Source: JANPGR01 sp031424015
GTDB taxonomy: Bacteria > Patescibacteriota > Minisyncoccia > Phycocordibacterales > UBA1006
DNA length: 6,472 bases
Assembly (NCBI GenBank): GCA_031424015.1
Contig: JANPGR010000018.1
Span: 1 to 6,472 of the forward strand
Direction: 5' to 3'
Shown: positions 1-5,832 of the stretch, in pieces
How the letters are laid out: each line of letters starts with the position of its first letter
Numbering within the stretch: position 1 is the stretch's first letter
The notes under the pieces: generated by a model
Seen by the model: only the letters and a program-made list of their open reading frames with translations
What the model was told of the DNA's origin: nothing
Databases searched by the model: none
Made by a program: the position numbers and the translations under genes

Positions 1-1
1 C

Positions 2-91
2 TCGGAGAGAGGTAATTGGTCAGTTGTAGAAAGGTATGTAGCCAACCAAGGAAAAACGAATGATGGAGACAAACAACTCAGTCTGTTCTAG
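2..91 (+). CDS. C-terminal 29 codons of an unidentified protein ending in a sliding-clamp-binding motif
   Basis: The second forward frame is open from the window edge and stops at TAG (89-91). The tail reads roughly SERGNWSVVERYVANQGK, a polar linker, then KQLSLF as the last residues. QLSLF matches the known bacterial beta-clamp consensus QL[SD]LF, which sits at or near the C-terminus of many clamp clients such as Y-family polymerases, MutS-type repair proteins and PolC/DnaE-type polymerases. A flexible acidic linker followed by a terminal pentapeptide is the usual arrangement. I infer a DNA replication, repair or modification protein that docks on the beta clamp. The family cannot be told because the catalytic part lies outside the window. 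The coding claim rests on this motif and its position at the stop codon. Confidence 0.6.
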   Translation, partial: SERGNWSVVERYVANQGKTNDGDKQLSLF

Positions 92-109
92 TCATATGTA
101 CCCACAATA

Positions 110-131
110 CCCCGACGGCTTGGCCGCGTGG
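110..131 (+). repeat. TTG-loop hairpin with bulged A, related to the hairpin before tnpA
   Basis: CGGC (116-119) and GCCG (123-126) pair around a TTG loop. A115 is bulged, and the stem continues with C113-G114 against C127-G128, then C110-C111 against G130-G131 across one mismatch. ACCCAC (100-105) and GTGGGT (128-133) offer an alternative outer stem. The hairpin begins 18 bases after the QLSLF stop codon and has no T-run, so it is a poor terminator. It matches the hairpin at 6358-6375 upstream of the IS200-type tnpA in sequence, bulge position and loop. That makes it a probable REP-like element or remnant IS200/IS605-type end. Confidence 0.6.
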
Positions 132-204
132 GTGGTTTATAGTACTTCTGTACAAGACGCAGGAAGAAGCGGAAATTACGACCAAGACAGCGCTAATCCG
201 GCTG

Positions 205-1059
205 GTGCAAAAAGCCTGCAAGGAAATGAAGAGTGCTCCAAACGAGGAACCATTCAAATCCGGTGGGTATAACACAGATGCAGGACGGGAATACGAAAAG
301 GTCGCCGGTGAAAAAATTGCACAACTCGCTACCACGGCTTCCGAAGATTTCAGCACTATCCCTTCCATTCCGGAACTGATTACTGGTCTCCAAGGAGAAA
401 TGTTTGCATTCCGCCAGAATTTCGAGGCAATCAAGTTGGAGCAAGAAAGGCTCCAGCGTGAAGCCAAAGAAAAACTGGAACAAGAGTTGGCCCGCATCGC
501 CACAGAATTCGCAGCAGAAGAAGCCAAGATTGCCGACCTGGAATTCGTTTCCGATGAGCTCTATGAATTCCGGCAAATCCAATCCAGTCTGAACTACGCA
601 GTTCGCTACGAGAATCTGGAAGATGCTCAGCGCTTGTATGCACAAGGTGTAGAAATGGTTCAAACCATAATCGCAACCTCTGCGCAGCGCGTTACCGAAT
701 TCACCGCACTGGAAACTCGGGCAAACGTAGTTCTACCGATACTGTTGGACATCCTTCAGGAGAATGGAAAATACTACGAAATCCCCAGCAATGACGACAG
801 CGATAATGCGAGACGGTACAGAGAGAATATCGAGTACTACCTCAATCGTCGCGACGCAGAGCGGATTGCCGGCTATCTTACACAGGGTGAAGAACTGATT
901 GCTGACTTGGATGCTTACATCCAAAGCCTGCAACAAAAGAGAAATCGCCAGGAGGAAAAACAACGTGTCACCAAAGCTGCTGCAACTGCGCCAGCTAATG
1001 GCTTGACCGGTCTCGAAAATTTGTTCGGGGGTGTTGAAGTCAAAACGGGAAAGCGTTGA
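205..1059 (+). CDS. Orphan helical/coiled-coil protein of unknown function (start uncertain)
   Basis: From GTG 205 the frame encodes 284 residues. I do not recognise a family. There is no signal peptide or membrane segment, so it is probably cytoplasmic. Residues about 64-127 are rich in E, K, Q, A and L with heptad-like spacing, indicating a coiled coil. Two later stretches resemble each other: about 131-153 (NLEDAQRLYAQGVEMV) and about 211-234 (NRRDAERIAGYLTQGEELI), suggesting a duplicated helical hairpin. The tail is basic, then Ala/Gly-rich, ending VKTGKR. The start is doubtful. GTG 205 and ATG 226 both lack a well-spaced ribosome site, and the frame still reads like helical protein upstream (KTQEEAEITTKTALIRLV) back to about 148, with no ATG before the stop at 61. 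It may use CTG 148 or be 5'-truncated near the hairpin at 110-131. A terminator follows at 1149. Confidence 0.65.
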   Translation: MQKACKEMKSAPNEEPFKSGGYNTDAGREYEKVAGEKIAQLATTASEDFSTIPSIPELITGLQGEMFAFRQNFEAIKLEQERLQREAKEKLEQELARIATEFAAEEAKIADLEFVSDELYEFRQIQSSLNYAVRYENLEDAQRLYAQGVEMVQTIIATSAQRVTEFTALETRANVVLPILLDILQENGKYYEIPSNDDSDNARRYRENIEYYLNRRDAERIAGYLTQGEELIADLDAYIQSLQQKRNRQEEKQRVTKAAATAPANGLTGLENLFGGVEVKTGKR

Positions 1060-1073
1060 ATATTGAAAAAAGC

Positions 1074-1117
1074 AAACAGGGTACCCTGTTTCGGGTTTGA
1101 ACGACTATTCAAACCTG
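1074..1117 (+). other. Two adjacent palindromes after the coiled-coil gene
   Basis: A perfect 18-base palindrome, AAACAGGGTACCCTGTTT (1074-1091), starts 14 bases after the stop codon. It is followed directly by a second stem, GGTTTGAA (1094-1101) with TTCAAACC (1108-1115) around a 6-base loop, extendable by C1092-G1117 and a G-U pair. Neither is followed by a T-run. They may stabilise the mRNA 3' end, cooperate with the terminator downstream, or bind a dimeric protein. The sequence does not decide between these. Confidence 0.6.
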
Positions 1118-1148
1118 AATGCTTCCTTTCATTGAAATGATTTAGGTA

Positions 1149-1187
1149 CGGAACGGAAACCTGTTGGTAACCGTTCCGCCTTTTATT
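1149..1187 (+). terminator. Intrinsic terminator of the coiled-coil gene
   Basis: CGGAACGG (1149-1156) pairs perfectly with CCGTTCCG (1171-1178). Inside, ACC and GGT form a short inner stem around TGTT. The hairpin is followed by CCTTTTATT. A G+C-rich stem with a U-rich tail 90 bases after the stop codon is the classic Rho-independent layout for the gene at 205-1059. Confidence 0.8.
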
Positions 1188-1387
1188 CGAATCATGTGTG
1201 GTCACATATGTAATCCGAGTTAAAGGCGCTAGTCTTATTTCAGTCTAAAAATTGTAAATACTTTAGAGCGGTTATTCTAAGTATATTGTACACCTCGGGG
1301 TGAGGTGAATTGTTTTTAAGTAAAATAAGTAAAAAGGGAACCTGGAAACTTTCCCTGACAGCTGATAAATATTTTTTTATCTTTTGT

Positions 1388-1402
1388 TGCGACATTGTCA
1401 CA
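1388..1402. promoter_or_regulatory. Candidate operator dyad upstream of the regulator gene
   Basis: GACA and TGTC form a perfect dyad around one central T (1391-1399). After a mismatch the outer TG (1388-1389) and CA (1401-1402) also match, giving TGnGACAtTGTCnCA. A 15-base dyad about 85 bases upstream of the TATAAT box of a likely DNA-binding protein could be an autoregulatory site. This is inferred only from symmetry and position. Confidence 0.25.
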
Positions 1403-1484
1403 GTTTCCCTTTTTATAAACATCATATCAGTTTTTTGCAAAAAGATGTGGTGTTTAAAAAAGAAAAGGCGGAATCCGAAAAGCC

Positions 1485-1492
1485 TGTATAAT
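1485..1492 (+). promoter_or_regulatory. Putative -10 box for the regulator gene
   Basis: A consensus TATAAT (1487-1492) is preceded by TG and lies 31 bases upstream of ATG 1524. No good -35 hexamer is visible at the usual spacing. The leader that would follow is A-rich with no clear Shine-Dalgarno sequence. Confidence 0.5.
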
Positions 1493-1523
1493 AGAGTAGG
1501 AAAAAATAAATAAAGAAATAAAA

Positions 1524-2258
1524 ATGAAAAAGAAAGTAGAATTTCAAAAAGGAGATGTGCAAAGAGTATCTCGTACTACAGCTTGGAGAGCAAAAAAATC
1601 TGGTGTATTTTCGCCACAATATCACAGAAAAGAAATGCAAAACTTCGACAAGAAAGATATCCAAAAAATAGGAGCTTTCTTACTTTTGGCACATATCTTT
1701 TCCAATGAGAACAAAGTTTCTCTTGCCTTTGAAATGTGTAAACATCTTGAAGTGGGGGTGTCACGAGACGAATTGGTTGCAAAAGGATTCGAAAGATCTA
1801 CCATTCTCAGGTTCTTTCGAGAACTTGAATGTGTGGGGTTCATAAAGGATGTGATACATGAAAAATATAGAGGATGGGCATATCTCATAGATGAAAAAAA
1901 ATGGAATAAATATAAAAGTTGCTTCGAAAAGATTAAAAGTACGTTGGTTGATGGTGTGGGAATAGGAGAGGTATACAGAATTCTCAGGACACTGCATGGA
2001 AATATAGATATAGTGGTATATCTATGCCACCTCAACGGAAAAGGCGTAACTGTTAATGAGATATCAAAAAAGAAACATACTTATTCTCAAAGAGTTTATG
2101 CTGTGTTAAGGGACTTAGTCCAAACAGGTACTGTTATTCCTAGCGCTCTTATGGGTGCAGGTATCCATGGTATCACCTATTCCATGAATAGGGAAACTAT
2201 TGAGGAAATTGTAAATTTAGAAAAAACTTTTAAGTTTAATAGTGAAGTAAAACTATAA
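1524..2258 (+). CDS. Putative DNA-binding regulator with winged-helix-like segments, unknown family
   Basis: The 244-residue product has no hydrophobic leader or membrane span, and I cannot assign a family. The N-terminus contains VSRTTAWRAKKSG (residues about 15-27), which looks like the recognition-helix part of a helix-turn-helix. Residues about 77-125 (SRDELVAKGFERSTILRFFRELECVG, here split as SRDELVAKGFERS and TILRFFRELECVG) read as helix-turn-helix followed by a wing. Residues about 158-222 (VTVNEISKKKHTYSQRVYAV, then a LVQTGTVIP turn and strands) repeat that pattern. I infer a transcription factor or replication-initiator-like protein binding DNA through two winged-helix units. ATG 1524 is the first start in the frame after the TATAAT box; the ribosome site is weak (A-rich leader). 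The gene and its flanks are more A+T-rich than both neighbours, which suggests separate acquisition. It converges on dnaE. Confidence 0.7.
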   Translation: MKKKVEFQKGDVQRVSRTTAWRAKKSGVFSPQYHRKEMQNFDKKDIQKIGAFLLLAHIFSNENKVSLAFEMCKHLEVGVSRDELVAKGFERSTILRFFRELECVGFIKDVIHEKYRGWAYLIDEKKWNKYKSCFEKIKSTLVDGVGIGEVYRILRTLHGNIDIVVYLCHLNGKGVTVNEISKKKHTYSQRVYAVLRDLVQTGTVIPSALMGAGIHGITYSMNRETIEEIVNLEKTFKFNSEVKL

Positions 2259-2337
2259 AAAATGAAGCAGAGGGCTGATATCCTAGAGCGTCTCGTGAAT
2301 CTGTGAATTTACGTTTTGTGTTCATAATGAAGTAATT

Positions 2338-2357
2338 TTAGCATTTTTGCTAATTTT
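2338..2357 (+). terminator. Weak terminator-like hairpin after the regulator gene
   Basis: TTAGCA (2338-2343) pairs with TGCTAA (2348-2353) around TTTT and runs into TTTT. It lies 80 bases after the TAA stop. The stem is short and A+T-rich, so termination would be modest. Confidence 0.4.
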
Positions 2358-2376
2358 AACCACCTCTTAGGTGGTT
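2358..2376. other. AACCACC/GGTGGTT hairpin
   Basis: A perfect 7-base-pair stem, AACCACC (2358-2364) with GGTGGTT (2370-2376), surrounds TCTTA. It follows the previous hairpin directly, and CTCTC comes after it instead of a T-run. It may be a second part of the 3' end of the regulator transcript. Confidence 0.45.
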
Positions 2377-2390
2377 CTCTCAATGGAGGG

Positions 2391-2410
2391 GGTAGGTTCA
2401 GGTAGGTTCA
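2391..2410 (+). repeat. Perfect tandem duplication of a 10-base unit
   Basis: GGTAGGTTCA occurs twice head to tail with no spacer (2391-2400 and 2401-2410). The function is unknown. It could be a slippage duplication or a pair of protein-binding half sites. Confidence 0.8.
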
Positions 2411-2428
2411 AAATATACTCAAAAAAAG

Positions 2429-2452
2429 TTAAAAGAATTAAAGTTCTTTTAA
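2429..2452. other. A+T-rich stem-loop with T-rich flank
   Basis: TTAAAAGAA (2429-2437) pairs perfectly with TTCTTTTAA (2444-2452) around TTAAAG. It is preceded by a run of seven A and followed by TTATTTATTTT, so it could act as a weak bidirectional terminator beside the larger one at 2469-2545. Confidence 0.4.
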
Positions 2453-2468
2453 TTATTTATTTTATAAT

Positions 2469-2545
2469 AAAAACCAAAATACAAATATTAGTTGAATCCT
2501 AGATCGTTTTCTATGGATTCCTGATATGAGTATTTTGGTTTTTTT
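2469..2545. terminator. Long composite stem-loop, likely bidirectional terminator between convergent genes
   Basis: A 14-base-pair outer stem joins AAAAACCAAAATAC (2469-2482) to GTATTTTGGTTTTT (2530-2543). Inside are ATAT/ATAT (2485-2488 with 2524-2527), GAATCC/GGATTC (2494-2499 with 2515-2520) and TAG/CTA (2500-2502 with 2511-2513), closing an 8-base loop. A U-run follows on the plus strand, and the minus-strand transcript also ends in UUUUU. It sits 15 bases past the dnaE stop, so it probably ends dnaE transcription and also catches read-through from the regulator gene. Confidence 0.75.
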
Positions 2546-2560
2546 GTTTGGGTGATTTTA

Positions 2561-5500
2561 CTATGCCTTTCCTTCGAGTTTGCGGGCGGTATCTATGATG
2601 AATCCTTCGCGGCCATCGCGGACTTGGAATGTTCCACTGATGACGAGGATATTTCCTTCTACAAAAATGTCTTTGTTTTTCTCATAACATTCAGGAAATG
2701 CTACACAGTCCATTTTTCCTGATAAATCTTCAATACTGAACATACACATTTTTTCTGCTTTTTTCTTTGTTACGGTTTGTTTATAATTTGCTACAATTCC
2801 TCCAATGTGTACGCGAACATTGCGCATTTTTGGGTCTTCTTTTATCTTTTGAATCATTTTGAATTCTTTTGCATCACGATATTCATCGAGAGGGTGTCCT
2901 GATAAGGGCATCCCGAGGAGTTCTGTCTCCCATGCGAGGCGTTGAGTCTTTGTAGTTGGTGGAAATGGCGCGAGTTTTAATTGTGCTGTCGGCGCGTCGG
3001 ATAACCCTGCAAAGAGGGAAACTTGTTGACTGTTTGAATATTTCAAAGTGTCTTTGTGGAATGCTAATATGGTTTCGATGTTTCCCAACATTTGTGCACG
3101 TTCTCCGAATTCATCGAATGCACCTGACATAATGAGTGCTTCGAGATTTTTCTTGTTGATGTGGTTGTCCTGGACTCGTTCGAGGAAATTTTCGAGACTG
3201 GTAAATCTGCCACCTGATTTTCTCTCGTGTAATATTGTCTCTCCGATTTTTGTTCCAAAGTTTTTTATATTACTGAGTCCAAAACGAATTTTTTTTGTCA
3301 ATTGTCCTGATTCGGTCACCGCGGTAAAATCCATATAACTCTCGTTCACAGAAGGTGGCAATACATCATATCCATGCATTTTTGCATCACTGATGTAGAT
3401 GGCTACTTCGTCCCAGTTACCAGATTCAACGGTCATCGCCCCTGTCATAAATTCTGGGAAATAATTCGCCTTCATATACGCGGTTCTATAAGCCAACTGA
3501 GCATAGCTACCAGCGTGAGCTTTGTTGAATCCGTACGCTGCGAATGTTTCGATCATTTCCCACAACTCTTCGGCGACTGCTGGCTTCATTCCATTTTCGA
3601 TACAACCTCCGGTAAATTTTTCGTGTTGTTTTTTCATTTCTTCGGGAAGTTTCTTTCCCACCGCTTTGCGAAATTTATCTGCATCGAGCCAGCTGTATCC
3701 TGCGAGTTTTACGGCAATGATCAAAATGTCCTCTTGATAAATAATGATACCGTACGTACGTTTGAGTATCGGCTCGAGGCGTGCGTCGATATAGATGACT
3801 TTGTTTGGGTTTCTCTTTCTGGCGATGTATTCAGGGATAAATGCCATAGGTCCCGGACGGTAGAGTGCAACCATGGCGATGAGGTCGTCGAGGCTGCCCG
3901 GTTTGAGCTCTTTGAGCCATTGACGCATACCTCCTGATCCGAATTGGAATACACCTACTGCGTCTCCTCGAGAGAGCATTTCATACGTTGCAGGGTCATC
4001 ATCAGGAATCTTTTCCATATCGATTTTGATTCCACGAATTTTCTCTACACGTTCGACAGCCTGCGCCATAATCGATAGGTTACGCAGTCCCAAAAAGTCG
4101 AACTTTGGCAAGTTCACCACACCTTCGCGATCGCCCGTATACATACTGTATTGAGTAATAATTTTTCCTTCTTTTGGGTCGAGCTGAATAGGAGAAAAAT
4201 CATCGATGTGTCCCGTCGGTGAAATAATCACACCTGCAGCATGCACAGATACGTGTCTGACGTTTCCTTCGATTTTTTTTGCGAGGTCGATAATCTCGCG
4301 ACAACTACGATCGGATTCGTACATTTCTGCGAGTTCGGGTACGAGGTCGAATGCTTTTTTAATCGTCATGAGAGACCCTTGGGCCCCGAGAGGAATCAGT
4401 TTCGAGATCCCATCTCCAACACTGTATGGATATCCCAGAGCGCGCGCGACATCACGAACAGATCCTTTTGCTGCCATGGTTCCGAATGTTCCGATTTGTG
4501 CGACAGCGTCGCGTCCATATTTTTGTTTGGTATACTCGATGACCTCGTCGCGCCTGTCGTCGGCAAAGTCCATATCAATATCGGGCAGGGATGGACGTTC
4601 AGGATTCAAGAATCGCTCGAAAATGAGACCATATTTCATCGGGTTAATGTTGGTAATACCGGTCAAATAGGACACCATTGATCCCGCTGCGGATCCTCGA
4701 GTGTTGGAATAGATTCCTGATGTTCTGCAAAAATTAATCAAATCAGCAACGCAGAGGAAATACGAAGGATACCCCTTCATGTTGATAACGCCCAGCTCGT
4801 ATTCGACGCGTTCGATCACATCTGGAGTTTGTTCGATTCCGAGTTTTTCGAATCCTGCGTATGCCATATCGCGGAGTTCGCTCTCGAATGTGGTGCCCTC
4901 TGGGATTGGGTACGTAGGGAAAAACCAAGTTCCGAGTTTTAAATCATAATCCTCGACGAGGTCGAGTACTTTGAGTGTGTTAGAGAGTGCTCCGGGAATA
5001 AAACCGAATAATTCTCGGGCTTCATTCGGATCGATAAAACTGTAATCTCCAGAAATTTTGAGGCCCTCTTTGCCGTCACCACCGGTATTGATTTTGAGGA
5101 GGGTGTTGTGTGCTTCTTTGTCGTCTTTGCGTGGGTAGTGACTGTCCCAGGTACCAACGATGGGCAGGTCGAGCTCCTGTGCCAGATCTATGATTGTCGG
5201 GATGAGTGGTGAATACCAACTACTCCAGTCTGCCTCAGGGTGATTCATCACTTCGACAAAAACGTATTCCTTGCCGAATGCGTCGATGTATTCCTGGAGG
5301 AGCATTTTTGCTTGGACTTTCTGATGGTCTTTTAATAATTTGATAAATCGGCTCCCAGGACAGCCAGACAGACAGATGAGACCATCGCCAAGTTCCCGCA
5401 GTAGGTCCATATCCATACGAGGTTTGTAGTAGTAGCCCTCGGTGTTACTACGAGAGATTAATTTCATCAGGTTTTTGTATCCCTGAGTGTTGCGGGCGAG

Positions 5501-5770
5501 TAGGGTCAGGTGATATCTGCGATTATCGATACCGTGTACCATATCAAATCGTGATCGCTCTGCCATGTAGGCTTCGACTCCGATGATAGGTTTTATTCCT
5601 GCTTTTTTGCACGTTTGGTAGAAATCTATCGCGCCATACATAGCCCCGTGATCAGTCAGAGCCAGGCCTGGCATGCCGTATTCAACTGCTAGGTTTACAA
5701 TGTCTTTTACCTTTGAGAGTCCATCGAGGAGGCTGTAATGACTGTGGCAATGGAGGTGGACGAATGACAT
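2561..5770 (-). CDS. dnaE: DNA polymerase III alpha subunit (DnaE), replicative polymerase
   Basis: This 1069-residue C-family polymerase copies the chromosome as the core of the replisome. The N-terminal PHP domain (about 1-275) keeps all nine expected metal ligands: H7, H9, D16, H41, E66, H87, C137, D209 and H211. That points to an active metal-dependent proofreading exonuclease of the Thermus/Mycobacterium type. The polymerase core has GSAAGS (359-364), PDIDMDF with D399 and D401, and KFDFLGL with D558, the three catalytic aspartates. Helix-hairpin-helix units follow (about 834-885), then an internal clamp motif QVSLF (916-920) and an OB fold (about 985-1055). The protein ends soon after the OB fold, so the E. 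coli-type tau-binding tail is absent or very short. ATG 5770 is chosen because family members begin like MSFVHLH; ATG 5833 would add 21 unrelated residues. No intein or in-frame TGA is present. The gene appears monocistronic. Confidence 0.97.
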   Translation of the reverse strand: MSFVHLHCHSHYSLLDGLSKVKDIVNLAVEYGMPGLALTDHGAMYGAIDFYQTCKKAGIKPIIGVEAYMAERSRFDMVHGIDNRRYHLTLLARNTQGYKNLMKLISRSNTEGYYYKPRMDMDLLRELGDGLICLSGCPGSRFIKLLKDHQKVQAKMLLQEYIDAFGKEYVFVEVMNHPEADWSSWYSPLIPTIIDLAQELDLPIVGTWDSHYPRKDDKEAHNTLLKINTGGDGKEGLKISGDYSFIDPNEARELFGFIPGALSNTLKVLDLVEDYDLKLGTWFFPTYPIPEGTTFESELRDMAYAGFEKLGIEQTPDVIERVEYELGVINMKGYPSYFLCVADLINFCRTSGIYSNTRGSAAGSMVSYLTGITNINPMKYGLIFERFLNPERPSLPDIDMDFADDRRDEVIEYTKQKYGRDAVAQIGTFGTMAAKGSVRDVARALGYPYSVGDGISKLIPLGAQGSLMTIKKAFDLVPELAEMYESDRSCREIIDLAKKIEGNVRHVSVHAAGVIISPTGHIDDFSPIQLDPKEGKIITQYSMYTGDREGVVNLPKFDFLGLRNLSIMAQAVERVEKIRGIKIDMEKIPDDDPATYEMLSRGDAVGVFQFGSGGMRQWLKELKPGSLDDLIAMVALYRPGPMAFIPEYIARKRNPNKVIYIDARLEPILKRTYGIIIYQEDILIIAVKLAGYSWLDADKFRKAVGKKLPEEMKKQHEKFTGGCIENGMKPAVAEELWEMIETFAAYGFNKAHAGSYAQLAYRTAYMKANYFPEFMTGAMTVESGNWDEVAIYISDAKMHGYDVLPPSVNESYMDFTAVTESGQLTKKIRFGLSNIKNFGTKIGETILHERKSGGRFTSLENFLERVQDNHINKKNLEALIMSGAFDEFGERAQMLGNIETILAFHKDTLKYSNSQQVSLFAGLSDAPTAQLKLAPFPPTTKTQRLAWETELLGMPLSGHPLDEYRDAKEFKMIQKIKEDPKMRNVRVHIGGIVANYKQTVTKKKAEKMCMFSIEDLSGKMDCVAFPECYEKNKDIFVEGNILVISGTFQVRDGREGFIIDTARKLEGKA

Positions 5771-5779
5771 ATTCTGCTC

Positions 5780-5788
5780 AGTATACCA
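5780..5788 (-). promoter_or_regulatory. Extended -10 promoter of dnaE (nearly leaderless)
   Basis: On the minus strand the bases just upstream of the dnaE ATG read TGGTATACT, an extended -10 (TGn plus TATACT). The hexamer ends nine bases before the ATG, so transcription would begin only about 1-4 bases ahead of the start codon. No Shine-Dalgarno is present, which fits leaderless translation, and only a weak T-rich -35 (TTTTTA) lies 17 bases upstream. It also favours ATG 5770 over ATG 5833, which would lie upstream of this promoter. Confidence 0.5.
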
Positions 5789-5832
5789 TATATTCTGCGG
5801 TCTAAAAATTTCAGATTTCTTTTGCAAAACCA

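Larger units (their letters stand above)
1188..1523 (+). other. A+T-rich intergenic stretch, no convincing gene
   Basis: This spacer is markedly richer in A and T than the gene on its left. It contains small dyads only. CACCTC/GAGGTG (1291-1307, loop GGGGT) is followed five bases later by a T-run and could be a weak terminator. AGGGAA/TTCCCT (1335-1356) and GATAAA/TTTATC (1364-1381) are short stems. GACATTGTC (1391-1399) and a TATAAT box (1487-1492) are listed separately. A 67-codon frame (1310-1513, TTG start) crosses it but lacks protein-like composition. Confidence 0.5.

Noticed and set aside
64..205. A frameshift joining the QLSLF protein to the coiled-coil gene as one interrupted gene.
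   Set aside because: QLSLF at the stop codon is a natural C-terminus, and the frame between would encode an unlikely stretch across the hairpin. Two separate genes is simpler.
60..272. Forward frame of 70 codons starting at ATG 60.
   Set aside because: It overlaps the QLSLF tail and the coiled-coil frame, runs through the hairpin, and its composition (Ser, Gly, Asn patches) does not look like a protein. Adjacent frames explain the same bases better.
1057..1197. UGA read as glycine, extending the 205-1059 gene past its TGA.
   Set aside because: The extension would run through two palindromes and a good terminator, and the long dnaE frame has many Gly codons but no in-frame TGA, so the standard code applies.
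1310..1513. Possible 67-residue small protein with a TTG start and a GAGGTG sequence just upstream.
   Set aside because: The GAGGTG is in a hairpin and only two bases from the TTG. The product is Lys/Phe/Ile-rich as expected from random A+T-rich DNA, and the predicted regulator promoter lies within it.
2469..2545. Integron attC site or retron RNA.
   Set aside because: There is no attC-type RYYYAAC/GTTRRRY core, no integrase or reverse transcriptase nearby, and the U-tails and convergent genes fit a terminator.
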